Below the pieces are notes generated by a model. The model was not told the DNA's origin, searched no databases, and saw only the letters and a program-made list of their open reading frames with translations. DNA of 64,000 bases from Opisthorchis felineus (taxonomy: Eukaryota; Platyhelminthes; Trematoda; Opisthorchiida; Opisthorchiidae), in assembly GCA_004794785.1 (NCBI GenBank), contig SJOL01007418.1:712367-776366 (forward strand), given 5' to 3'. Positions 33,311 to 45,600 of the stretch are shown piece by piece; position 1 is the stretch's first letter; each line of letters opens with the position of its first letter. A program made the position numbers and the translations under genes.

Positions 33311-33625
33311 CTCATCTGGTTGCTGAAAACTCTTCGATAACCCACTACCGATGAATAGAGTGTTATGTCCCGAATATCGCACCAACTGGTACACTAACCA
33401 GCGTGTGCAAAGCAAATTCAGTTAAAAAGAATATCACAAACAGAGTATTCAGTTACGTTTCCCATTCCGATTAATTTATATGCAGATGAGTGTATTTCGT
33501 CTGTTGCATAAAATTTGGTGTTCAAGTAGAAATTTAGGTTGATGGAAGTTCGGTGACTACGCCTACCTGATGAACCCCAAGAGGGGCGAAATTGGTAGTG
33601 GACTGTTGAGTAGCCCACATGAAAC
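33310..33625 (+). repeat. Hammerhead-family repeat, copies J (minus) and E (plus)
   Basis: Begins with a minus-strand ribozyme 3' half and tail (about 33314-33358). The plus-strand body follows: TCCCGAATATCGCACCAACT, ATCACAAACAGAGTATTCAG, TGTATTTCGTCTGTTGCATA and TTCAAGTAGAAATTTAGG. It ends with a near-intact plus-strand ribozyme (33561-33603) and GTTGAG. It lies about 170-480 bases past the WDR90-like stop codon. Confidence 0.6.
33561..33603 (+). ncRNA. Type I hammerhead ribozyme (near intact)
   Basis: Stem I 5' arm GCCTAC, core CTGATGA, stem II CCCC/GGGG over AAGA, GAAA box, stem III ATTGGT, cleavage base A, stem I 3' arm GTGGAC. Five of six stem I pairs form. The base pair next to the core in stem II is A-C, and stem III holds only with G-U wobbles. 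All catalytic core bases are kept. Confidence 0.6.
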
Positions 33626-35869
33626 CTTTCTGTCACCCCATGTTTTTGGGATAACACTGGGCTAATGGAACGTCTGTGCGCAACAAGTTTATATTTGAAT
33701 ATCAACTAACGAATAAACATCATGTGAATGAATCCCGTAACTTCGAATGGATAAAATGGTGGCCTTAGATTGTGTGATCACGAGCATGCAAGTCATTGGG
33801 AAGATCATATTTTGCACCGAAGGAACAACTTCCTTCGGTCTGAATAAGCTATTCAAATAAAGATCTAATAGCTTTATTGTGGAGCCCAGATGTCCATTTG
33901 CGCACACATATAACACCAACAGTATGCAACCAAGAACCAGAAAGATTCCGGTGGGTGAGCAGTAAGGTGCATTAACTCCACAATCAGTTGAACGGTTATT
34001 GAATTGCAAGTGCACGGCTATCCGAGATTTCACATGTCCCTAACGAATGAGTACGCAAAGTGCGAAAAATGAAAGTGTTTGATCTTTATGGGTGCAATCT
34101 TCTGGTTCGTTGCCAACTGCACCCGGGAAGAAGCATTTAGAAGAAATGGTGCCAAGTTATCGAACAGAAAACTGAAAGCAAGGGAACATGTCTGCGCTGA
34201 CAGTAATTCTGTTGAATTCAGCGCTTATGCCTCCATAGTATCTAGTGTAAACATACAGTGAGTAAGAAAATGGAAGAAACACGTTCGTAGTTCCACATTG
34301 CTTGGCGAATGCAAATTGCGTCAGTTCTCAATGTTCCGTTTCTGTGGAACGAAAGGATCCCATAGAGTCATAGGAAGCGTGGTACCGAAAGTGTCTCTTC
34401 GTCAAGGTGTCTGCAGTGGAATGATCTAGTTTACTCATGATCCTGCGTAACTGTCACTGACATGTGAGCCGGTATTATGATTTCCCTTATAGGACTTATT
34501 TTAACTTGTGTTATTCAGGGTCTGCGTCTCTCGAGTAGAACAGGCAGAGTTGACGTCCATGCCTTATGCCGGTACGGGACTGTCTGTTATTACCGTCTGT
34601 CAACGTGAACAGATGGAACTTTTCAAAGCGGTCTCAGGCGTCGCTTAGTAAGACGCCATTCCATAGCTACTTGACAAAAAAGATCAGGTCTTTGAGTAAA
34701 ATAAACTGTGCGAGACTGCCCATACTTTACTGGGCACTATATGCTACGTCTTCTCTAATGACCAACTCCATGGACCGGATGCTTGTTACTCGCAACATGC
34801 CAACAACTATGCTCTGCCTTGCAGCGTCCGTTGGCTCCATTTTGTACCGCGATATGAGTTTTCCGAAAGGTTCCCTGGACATTGTCTCTCAATAAAACTC
34901 TCAAAATCACACTATGTCTAGAATTCTTTTGAAAAAGTCTCAGAGTGACTTTGAAAATATGATGAAATCGGTCCTACGCTGTTCCAAATGCAATTTTTCC
35001 GTCTTTTGAGCTGAAATTAAATGATAAAAACTGGGGCCTTCACGTGCAAGCGACATCGTACGATCCTCTAAGGAATCCCAGCAATTCGCTCAGCTATCCG
35101 GACATCTAACGAACGCATTGCGTAAAATTGCAGACTCGCCCATATATTATTTACACTTAACTGCGTGAGCGAGTGCACTTAGCGCCTTCAGGTTCCGCGT
35201 TGTAGGAGCTGACTTTCATTGAAGCTAGGACATGATTACATCCCGGGTAAAAACTGAGTGAACCTTGGCCTCAGAGTGAACACGGAGAGCGCAAGAAGTC
35301 GTGTGACTCAAGGAAATGGGTCAAAGATTTTCACCCACCAAACCTGCTGATCAATAGGTGTGTCAGTGACCGACGTGTACTGACAAAGCCGGAAAGAATA
35401 TCTCTCGGTTAGATGGCTCATTTGGCGAAAAGCAGTAGCAGACAGGCCTTCTGCTTGGCTTGTCCAAGCTTACTAATTCACTAGCAGATCTCAGTTTCTG
35501 CTCTGAGTTCTCAAACACAAAATTGGGAATTGTATTGCTTTATCGTGTACGGTCGCCAAATACCTCAGTCCATCCTTCTTAGGAACTGAATGACGCGTTG
35601 CGCAATAGTAGAGATCCTAGTTGGCTGTGTGCAAGTTAGCTTATTAACAGCATATTATGGTGGCTGGAGTGGGTTGCTAGTAGACAATTCATACTGCGGC
35701 AATTACCGTATGGTGAACAAGTCCGAAAAATTAACCTGATGTCTTGGTATTCAGTATTGTCACATATAACGACAATTCTGAGCTTCAGCTTTGTTACAAA
35801 AAATGTAACTCCTCAGCAGGGACCCATTTTCAGACGAGATTATTGCGCGCAAATCACGATTCTGGTCAG

Positions 35870-35945
35870 CCACTCGTGGTCAAAGGGTTGCACTTTCAAC
35901 TATTTGCCTGAAGGTCATGCGTTCAAAATCCCTGGGGTTTCGTGA
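35870..35945 (+). repeat. tRNA-like SINE head fragment
   Basis: A box TGGTCAAAGGG (35877-35887) and B box GTTCAAAATCC (35921-35931), again 44 bases apart as at 28 kb, with AAGGTCATGC before the B box. Probably a decayed member of the same tRNA-derived family. Confidence 0.4.
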
Positions 35946-37139
35946 GATGCCCAACGCTGATGGTCGTCAGTAGTGGTGAAAGGACTTTACAGTGTTCTCG
36001 GCTTGTTAGCTCAGATTGGCTTCATTTGCGTGAAAAAATTTCCACTGCAAATTGATGCCATTGTAATCCCTACACTAACAACGGATTTCGAAACAATGTC
36101 TTAACTTTAGGCATGTTGCCAAAAGGTCGTGCTAGCTAGGAAATCGGTGCAGGGAAGGTTGTTTGTTAGATCAAACTGTGATCAAAAATACTAGACGACG
36201 TATCGAACAAATAAGTACGTGTCCAGAAATCCTCATGTTTGCTGAAGGTCATGTTCAGTAAGCCATATAAATTTCCACTTAGTTATTTTGTCAGTAAAAT
36301 GCTGATTCGAGTTTATTAGATAAGCGAAGATCTATAGGCATCCAACGCTGAATTTGAGGCCAGAAGCTCAGCAAAATCTATGGATGGAAGGTCAAGGAGC
36401 AGAGAGTAAACAGGTTTACCCGCAGTCCTGACTATCAAACGTACGTTTTGCGGTTGTAAGCCAGGCAGCACAATAACCATAGTTGAGGCAAAATGTGACT
36501 AGAGCAGGCCTCCAATCAATAGACAGTATCGTTGAAGAGCACTTTTTTCATAGCTTGCTAGAAGGTTATAAATTTTTGGGCCACCTCAACCAGTAAGATA
36601 ATGGCCACATGAAGCTGGTCTATTGAATGTGATTCCCTGGGTCAGTGTACCCGATTCAGCCCACTACTTCTTCCGTTAGACTTTGCTGTGTTGGTTCCGT
36701 CTAGTTTCACATTGACAGCTGTGAACCGCATTCAGTGGCCATCTTCATGGCTGTGGCAGAAAAGTGTGATTGTCGGTGATAGTGGTAATCACAGGTCATT
36801 CTATATTCAGGGGCAATGCTCCTTGAAGCACATTTGTTGTTCAGTTCTGGGAGCCTTTTGTTTTCGGGGTACGGTATAGGTGCTTTGGTACGCACAATTC
36901 ATCTATCCAGGTCTTATTGTACGTTGAGGTCTGAATGCCGCGGGTAGCTGTTACGAATTGTTCCTCCCGGAAAACAAGCTGAATGATCAAGCAAACAAAA
37001 GGAGGTATAGAGTTGAGTTGACAGTGCCTTCAATTATGAATAAGGGATGGTTGAGTAGATGGTGTTAGTGGAAAGCTTTAATCAGTTCTCTTAAAATTAT
37101 ATATATTTTTCCTTCACATGAGGTCGGTTCATATTAGGA

Positions 37140-37290
37140 AACCAAGAGGCAGCTGCTCCATCCTTGGTTGGGATAAGCGGCAGTCTGAATCCCAGCAATT
37201 TCTGTGAGGATTCGAACTCGGTGAACTCCGGTAATCGAAAACCAGACCCTATGGCCACGAGCGGCCGATCAGCAGTTATTGGCTGTCTTT
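37140..37290 (-). repeat. tRNA-derived SINE-like element, minus strand
   Basis: On the minus strand, an A box TGGCCATAGGG (37257-37247) and a good B box GTTCGAATCC (37217-37208), followed by TGCTGGGATTCAGACTGCCG. The 40-base box spacing differs from the 28-kb copy, so it may be a separate family. Confidence 0.5.
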
Positions 37291-39704
37291 TAGAGACACT
37301 CACCATTCAACTACACCCGAAATCACGTGGTTACGTGTTGATCAGGTCCTAAGGTGACCACTTCTCAGACAGGAGGCCCAAGCAACTTACGCGGTATTTT
37401 CATTTCTGGGCTAAATTTGCATGAATTAGGCGAACGGGGCTCAAGTTGCCCTCGATATATTTTACTGGCAGACTATCAGATAGCTAAAAATTGCTCAAAG
37501 AAGATTAGTAGGAATTCTGTGGTATCCCCTAAGAAATGTTCAAAAATCTTTTCCTTCCCAAACTTTCATCTAATGTGAGTTTATCAATTAATTTCAGTTT
37601 TTCGTGGAATTCCGAGAAACTTAGTGTTGGTTTGAAAGCACAGATCTATACTCATTGGTTCACGCTTGCATTGTGGTCAACTAAATGGAGCGCCTCGTGC
37701 ATAATATTCTTCTCTCAGTTTACCGCCAAAAGAACGATGGAAATTTCACACATTTTGATGGACTATCCATTGCTTTGAGATGGTTAGATACGTGGTACGC
37801 AGTTATGACTTTTTTAAAACATTCTAGTGTTGAATGTTTGTGTGTGTGGCGCGAACAAGAAATCTCTGAATAAATCAACCAGATATTGTGCTACAGACTT
37901 CGGGTTCTGACTCTGGTCCATAGAAAGTTGTACTGGGTCGATTGAAAACAAAACGGAGATTTTGTTGATGCCATTTCCAGAACGACTTTGAAACTCAGGC
38001 GTTTATTTACAAACGTGGGTGACTATCCCCTGTTGATTGAGGCTTCTGTGCACCATTTCAGATTACACTCGTCTGGAACTTACTCCTGTATAAACAGCAA
38101 CAGTAATAGTAACAAGTCTTTACTGTGATATTATGTAGTACCGTTTGTCTGCCCACAGATCGGATAGGCCGTAGGTCTCATGAAAACCTATGTAGTTCTG
38201 ATTACTTCCGGTGTCATCAGTAGTAAAAATATTAAAAGGTGCACCTCATTTGATCCAGTGTTCAATGCCCAGGTATTTTGCCACTGAATCGGATGAACTG
38301 AACTCAGAAATAAAAATGCGAATGCCTCATTGTCTGACTTCCTGAAACAAGAGCCTTCATATGCTCGTGCTGAAAATCATGTGTCGGTCCTACTTGTCCG
38401 GCAGGGTATGTGAGTACAATCTAGCTTCAGTAAGTGAATGGGAAATGTCTTACTCAAATTCAATAATTTCAAATTTATCCGAAACCGCTCACGCTGCAGA
38501 CAATTACCATGCGTACAGACAAAAGCGCGGTCAGTACGATCGACTACCACTGGTCGCTGAGGCTATTGAAAACCGGTACCCCTAAAATTGTGTTGACGTG
38601 CGTTCTGTCCCATTTCCATGACTGAGTGTGCCTGTCAGGTAATCCATTTGAATCTGCGGCCTCTCAAATTCTGTACCCCTGTTCTTTTCACATTTGAGCT
38701 GCAACTACATTCTAGCATATATGTGAGCTGCGCCGGGTTCCAGTTAAATTTATATTGTAGTAGTTAAGAAGAGCAGTCACAAAAGCCTTTACTTCCTGCC
38801 TTTGTCCTTGTGGTCAACACTGTTTTCCCCTCATAATAAACTTCGTCTTTCCTCTGCAGTTTTTAGTTTTCTGCATCCAAGTTACAGGGTGTGGTATACA
38901 CTTTTAAGGATTTTAATGGTCATTCAAAAAGCGCTTTTTATGCGCGAGCTTTTTTTAAAGTCCTTGCACAAAAGTCTCCCTTTTGCACTGCTTGCTATTC
39001 GCTAAGGTGGGTGGCAATAAGTTGGTCTTAAAAACCACCTTCTAGGCACATGGGCCACAAATATAAAAACGATCATGCGGTATTAATCGTAGTTCCAAAT
39101 AAAGGGACGATAATGCCAAGCTTCGATTTACTGTGGATCACGAAACGGTTCTCCAAGTTGGACCGTTTTTCGTAGGCAACTACCAATTTAATTCTGATGT
39201 TCTGATACTGCACATGACCTTGCTGAGTTTGGATTGCTTACCGTTTGGCATAAGCCATCCGTCAAATAGGTCACATGCACAGTCTGAATTAATTTCCAGC
39301 AAGATAGTTCTACTAAATTAACTACTAGTGTGGTTTATTCTTCAAGAAAATGTTTAAAGTAATTTTAAAAATGTGACTTAGGGGTGCCAACAAATGTACA
39401 GGGGAGCAGCGAAGTAGACGGAAGTTTTCTAGGCGACGGCACGTCAGTAACAGTTTAATCAGTCAAGCGAAATGATCTTCAAAATATGTAAAAATGTTTG
39501 TTGTGGTAGGTAACACGTTTACAGCCCAGCAGCAGAACAAGGGAAAACCTGCGCTGGATGACCTTCCAGAAGCAGTAGCCGCGGGCACAATCAATACTCG
39601 TTCACCAAGCGCAAGGTGGGCATCATACATAGTCAGGGATGAGAGTCGTTTGCAAGAAAGAAAGCTAAACACCTTGCGCCGCGCATAAAAATTACGTAAT
39701 TGCG

Positions 39705-41393
39705 TCAAGAGACCAAGACAGTTAACCAACATAAGTCTTTGGCTGTGACCCTAGGAAGCCCCAGTCCACAAACATCCATGGGCAGTTTGGTGAAAGCAGA
39801 CACTTTGGTATGTAATGACCATCGGCTTGTGAACCAACAAATCAATATCACAAGTAATTGCACGAGGGCATGAGAGAATGGTGGGCGAACATTCGTCAGC
39901 ACAATACATTTGCTTCTTCTTATTTCCACACAAGCATCCAGCCTCCATCCGAAACCATGGTGACATCTATCACGTGGCTGCATCCCGAACAGTGATTAGT
40001 TCGAGCTTGTTAAAGAACGTCTAAGTAAGTGCTCTCAACTCCTCGAGGACGGTTTATCCCAGCGACAGAGAGGTTTTTCAAGCTCCCTTGCGACCAGATT
40101 GTGAAAATCACATCGGGCATCATGTATGGTTCAACAGGACTGCATGCTATGGACCAAACTCTTCTGCTGACCACAGTTTCCGCGGTAAAAGATCGAGTGA
40201 TCACACTGAGCGTGCAGGGCGTTTCTAACTTTTGCCGTCAACAGGTTGCACCGGAGTCGAAGCAATTTAATACATATCAGAGGATGGATGCACTATGAAA
40301 AAATGCTATCAATTCGAAAAAGGGGAAGCGACCATCAACGCTGTTGTGCAGATTGTCGTCCCAAATATCCATCCTTTCTTCCCTGGTGTTCAAACACTTT
40401 CCTCAGAGTCGTATCGGAAGACAGACCCCGAGTAATAATTGACGTTTTGTGCAGCATTCGGCATTGCGTAGACAGCAGCTTTTCTACCCAAGCTGTCTGC
40501 TGTATCTGAATGGTTTTCCGCAGATTTCAAATGCAGAGTTCCCCATGTTGTTTCCCGCCTGATTGTAGCTCATTGGGTTTTCCTTCAGTAGATATAATCA
40601 ACGAGGATTGGAGTACTTGATATAATAATCCCGCCTTTAAAACCGAGTACAAGTAAAGGTGAATATTAGGTAGTTCCTGCTGATCTCCATTCGTTGCTGC
40701 GGTTTCGAGTGCGCATGCATTACCTCACTGAGCAGTTTCAGTATCTTCTGTTGGCGGTTGAAAACTTCAAATCCAGAAGTGGAACCAGAGGACTTACAAG
40801 TTCTTCGACAAATCAAAAGGGTCCAATCATAAGGGTTCTCGCACAGTGGTTCCCGTCCCTACAAATCATCGCTGTATTCTTATTTTGTGCTTTAATCTTC
40901 ATACGTACCCTTCTCAACTCGACCGCAGCTACTTCAGGCTTCTCTTGAAGGCACACCTGACTTCCTGCACAGTCGTCACTGAAGGCAAAATCTCCCACTA
41001 AGTTGCCATGGACCATATAGCCGAGTTGCGGCGTCTGCAATCCAAGAACCTCACCCAAAGCGATTTTGGACAATATTGGTGACAGTTGATCTTCCTTTCT
41101 CAGTCATATTCCTAAATGGAGGAGACTGCTACAACCTTTTCATAAGACTGCACGCTCTATCGAAATATGAGTGACGCTGCTCCATACGCTTTGGCAGATC
41201 TGCTAACTGTATCAAGCGGAACCGAAATGAAGGCTTTCGGGATGTCAACAAACGCCAAACTGAGGTTAGAAGAGGTCGCTAGAGTGAAGAAGAAGAACAT
41301 GTAACAACGACGCAGCGTGAAAATGGCTGTATCGATGTAGAAATACAAACTTGAGTAAAGGTATCTGCAAACTACGGCCCTAGCGATCAACAA
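39705..41393 (-). pseudogene. Decayed non-LTR retrotransposon reverse transcriptase (R2-like)
   Basis: Read on the minus strand. A first fragment (41393-41157) contains NLSLAFVDIPKAFISVPLDT, matching the RT motif with the first catalytic Asp (codon near 41246). After a stop and frame change, a second fragment (41073-40813, readable from about 41095) has DQLSPILSKIALGEVLG, equal to the QGDxLSP motif, and DFAFSDDCAG, equal to the F(A/V)DD catalytic pair (near 40977). Further down, GSLKNLSVAG (about 40110) and FTKLPMD...GLGLPR (about 39770) fit the thumb and post-RT region of R2-type elements. The spacing between motifs is normal, but at least two frameshifts show it is dead. The clade call (R2 rather than CR1 or RTE) is tentative. 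Confidence 0.62.
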
Positions 41394-41399
41394 GCACTT

Positions 41400-42290
41400 T
41401 ACGAAAGCATCGAATAAGACCGAATAGTAAACAGATCGGACTCAGTTGGTTCGATGGAGTTGGATATGAGAACGTTGGAACTAGAGAAACACGGACAGGA
41501 CGCAAAGGCGATGGACAACCACCACAGATGTTAACAACAATTTGAAAAATTCAACGAGAGAATTAAAACTGAACCACCGAAGTATTCTAGGCGTGAGGTT
41601 GTCCAAATCTATGGACGTTTTGCCCATCAAGCGGATAGTATATCCGACTTCCCCTCCGTAATCAGCTCAATAAGACTCCAATCCGATAGCAGCGCAGCGC
41701 TACTTTGGCGGTTATCCACGTCTCTTGGGAATGTACTGTTCAGCTTCTGAAGGTAAGCCGCAGTTTCCATTGTATACTTACTTCCAAAACTCACCGAACA
41801 GAGCAGACACTGCATCTTTCTGCCTCTATAAGGTCTGGATTGGGACGTAGTTGGTTAGGCGAACCTGTCTTCAGTTGGGCGGTATACGATAAGCTTCTCG
41901 GGGACGGTGTCGATATAAGACATTTCCAGGTGTACGGAAATGTCCTAAATGCGTGGAGGCCCAGAAGGGACAGAAATTTCTCCGGTGTTATGATACTAGG
42001 CCAAAAGGCCCATATTAGCGAGCGAACTGTCAGGGCTAGATCCTGTGAGCGATACGGTGCAATGCGCGGTTTGGTTGAGCCAAGTGTTGTTGGTTTCAGA
42101 GTCGGACGAATGTGGAGCGTTTCGACCGATTGTTTGGTGGGAGCTGCTAGGTGAATATTCGTCCAAGTGTACTTACCAGTTGAGTTCCGTAATCCAGACC
42201 TGATGTTGATAGGCAATCGACGAGGGGGATAGTTTTCCAGACTAGGGAACAGCGCAGTTCGCGTACCACAAGACGGAGGCAAATTATCAG
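41400..42290. other. Flank of the RT remnant; overlapping open stretches on both strands
   Basis: Long open frames exist on both strands (41705-42154 plus, 42282-41791 minus, 41815-41627 minus). The last contains CLLCSVSF ... LSDWSLIELITEGKSDIL, which could be a worn N-terminal part of the same element, but I cannot confirm it. Confidence 0.25.
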
Positions 42291-42296
42291 CCAGAA

Positions 42297-42647
42297 GTGA
42301 AAGTGACTGTGAATGTGGGACAGGCGAGCACCGTGAGTCTTCATCCCGGCAAGCTCAACTACGTCCTGCCTACGGGGATGTATGTGTCAACGGTGGTAAA
42401 TCGGGCCAATCTTCTTGAGAATCTGGTGAAAATTATCAGCACAAGTCAACTTGACTACCACGTTCTTGTCAACACTTTCATGAACGTGAAATTCAATGAT
42501 GGACTACCAAGCCAGCTTCCGATTTTCAACACCTACCACAATCCTCTCACACAAGCCCTAAAATCTCGCCAGCCTGTATGGTTGGGACTGGTGAGGGGAT
42601 ACCAGCTGGATTCCGTTGTTCACTGTCGAAATAATCAGTACATTTAA
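42297..42647 (+). other. Unrecognised open stretch
   Basis: A 116-codon plus-strand frame (YVLPTGMYVSTVVNRANLLE, LDYHVLVNTFMNVKFNDGLP) with a normal protein-like composition, next to the RT remnant but on the other strand. No family recognised and no clear splice sites. It may be another mobile-element fragment. Confidence 0.22.
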
Positions 42648-42699
42648 GCCAAACAGGGTGGTCAGCTCCGCCTGCAGCTGCTGAAATCTTAGCTCACCC

Positions 42700-45600
42700 A
42701 GACTGATCTCTGGGCTTTCTAGCGAGAGCAATGAGGAGGTGGTTCAGCACGCCGACTTATCCGGCTTCAGTTTACCCTATATCTTGGACTGCTACTTCCA
42801 ACTGGTATTCATTTATACTAAAAAGAACTGCAGAAGTCCAGAGTTTCGTTAAAAAAAATCAGTTTTGCGAAAATCTTTCCACAGTGATCTATTGTGTACC
42901 TTGAAATAAGCCATAAGCCAGTTAAAAATTGCCCAGCAACTTCAGCAGATGAAAACGGCGTGAATCAAACCAGTATCTAAGAGGTTCATGAAGGTTTCGA
43001 TATCGAGTATATCATTTTTTAACAACTTGCCCCGTAAATGAATCCCGAACACAGCAAGTTATGAAACCAGCTGTCAGGAGACTCAGGCCGTGGTGAGATG
43101 GTGGACGAATGATGGCATCGTTCCGACGCAGACAATCGATACAGCTGCTCAGTTTGTAGCTATCGTTTACGGACTAACCATATATCCCCTAGAGTTCAAG
43201 ACACAGGTAACCCCCAAGCCTTTCAATCATGCTGTTCATGTCGCTACAGAAAGTGGTGAAGTCAGTGATGTGCCGTCATTCTCACTGCCTCAGCATCAAG
43301 CCCGACTTCGGAAGGAAACTTGCCTGTGTATCTTTTAAGGTCATGACCGAGTGGGATTTGAAGCATTTTCTTCTTGAGGGTGAAACTTGCCGAATTTTCT
43401 AATGAACCATTATAGACGGCTTCGGTGGCTGGTTGCCGGATACAGATCTAGTAACTATTCAGCCGTCACTGTTGACCTCGGAGCGTAAATCCGAAGCTCA
43501 CTTGAAATTCTGAGGGCTTAAGGACATGAAATTGCTCCTGACGAAACGTTAAGACAGTAACCTGAAAACTGAAGTGCAGTAGGTCTTCGTTTCTTGAAAG
43601 GTGATGTTTTTTTCTCAAATGTGGATTTCCTAAAGAAGCTTAAGTGTAAAGGAAGCATTTTTAAATCCCTGAAATCTTACAGATAGTTGGTTCACTTGGT
43701 CTAATCATTGCTATTAAATTCTTGGTTATATCTAACGCTATCCAAGAGTTCCCACAGCATCACTTTTTTCCACTGAGGAGAATACATGCTATTCACGAGT
43801 AGCTTCACCGTATGCTGAAATTGCTCCGCACACTTGTGAAATGCGCTTAATTGGATAGCCTTCTATGATTTCTTCGGTTGATAAGTGGGACTAAAACGTC
43901 CACCTAAAACGGGAGTGAGCCGATGAGGTTAAATTCCCCACTGGTCACGTGGGACACAGGTTATTCATAATGTCTCTTCGTTTCTAACACATTCGCAGTC
44001 AAATATGACAACTTTTAGACAATACTAGAGTAATCTCTACATCCTCATTAATCCCTCATATTACCTTGATAGTAGAAGCAAAGCCAGAACATCCGGCAAT
44101 GCTCATTCGAGTGGCTGTTCATCGGTTCTCTTTTGTGACCCAGAATTTGCTAGCTTTCAGGCACAGCCGCAGCTGACGAGCTCAACCCGTTGCCGATAAA
44201 ACATTTATTTCCCTTTTTGTTACCATCACTTACAGGTCGAACACGGACGCGCATGCACCCACACACACACACACACGCCACACACTCAAAATACGACACC
44301 AAACACTAACCACCGTCAGCTGAAGTTCAGCATTTGTTACCTGCTCTGTTGTCAAATTCACTCACCTGTCAAATTATTCGTGCTACTTGCATCGAGGGCA
44401 TTCAGTGTTGGAACTCAGAAAGTTGATCCCTCGGTCACGCGCGCACACATACAACTTGACTTTGTGACTCGAAATCCCCGGTGGCTTAGGCAAACATTTG
44501 TCAGATTGGGTGGGCGCGACGTTCAAGCAAAAGGGCCGGTGGATTCACTTCACACAAAAGGATGTTAAGCTATAGGAGAGGCAAATACAAATGGTCATAT
44601 TTCACCTGCTCTGCTTTTCCTTCAAACCATAATGTTCTGTGCAGAAAAAATGCAAATTGGAGCAAAAGCGATCGAGGGAATTTCGTCGTAGTTAAAGTGG
44701 TCGGAATATGAAACCGAACCGAGAAGAAATGGGTTGTCAAGCCTTAGGCTCTATGCGGATAGGTTAAACACGAGGTGATTACTCATGAAGTTATTATCTG
44801 TAGTCGACTAACCAGAAGTCAGAAAGCTATCATCAACGTGTGGAGGACATAAACAGAGAACACCCCAGAAATACTGTTAACTCATTAGCACTTCCTTATG
44901 ATAGACCCTACCACTTGAGTCGAATGTCTAGTTAAGGTTTTTCCCGCACTGCCCTAACAATTCCCATTGCAGTGAGTAGTATTAGGCGCAAAGTTACTGA
45001 AGTTTCTTCGCTAGACTAGGGTGAAGACGATCGTTCTTGTCCGTATCGGGCACGGCAACTTCGAATAGTGTTCAGCTTGCGCGGCCTACGTTCTCCCTGC
45101 CGGAAGTGAGATTCCCACCATGCACTACATTGACACTACAGTGGCTGACGCCTACATGCCTGCTCGTTTTTTTACATCAAACTTACAATCATTTCGGCAA
45201 CAGGCATAGCATCACATCCTCACAGCTATAAACACTAGGATGCTGTCGGGTCGGAGAGTTCAGACTCAGCTAGTTGGCATTTGCAGCAAGGTCACAACGC
45301 TGACGGAGAGCAAATGATTTGATCAGCAGATTCTGAGCACTCGGTGACAAACGAGGCAGAGGAAGATATGAAGCTTCATTTGACAGTCTATAAAATGCGA
45401 AACTAGTAAAGTTGACTAAGGCATTGGGTCGGGGATACGGCCAACACATGCATTAGAGGCTAGGTTTTTCCGTGCCAGCAAGTCGATAGAGTTAGCATAG
45501 ACTATATCAATCCACTTTCAAACCAGACAATCAAGTGGATCTGGTCTTCACGATCTATTAGTCACGGCAGAGTCCGGGTTTTCTATAAACCCTATAACAT

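Larger units (their letters stand above)
33650..39460. other. Intergenic or intronic stretch, no gene recognised
   Basis: Apart from the two tRNA-like elements, only short open stretches without motifs are seen. Examples are 34566-34895 plus, 36688-36879 plus and 38361-38585 plus. No splice-supported exon chain. Confidence 0.45.

Noticed and set aside
37190..37290. Functional tRNA gene on the minus strand
   Set aside because: Good B box, but the sequence does not fold into a cloverleaf and runs straight into repeat-like sequence.
43360..43420. Possible ribozyme-family fragment (CTTGAGGGTGAAACTTGCC)
   Set aside because: The GGGTGAAAC match is short, and neither the core upstream nor the tail downstream is present.
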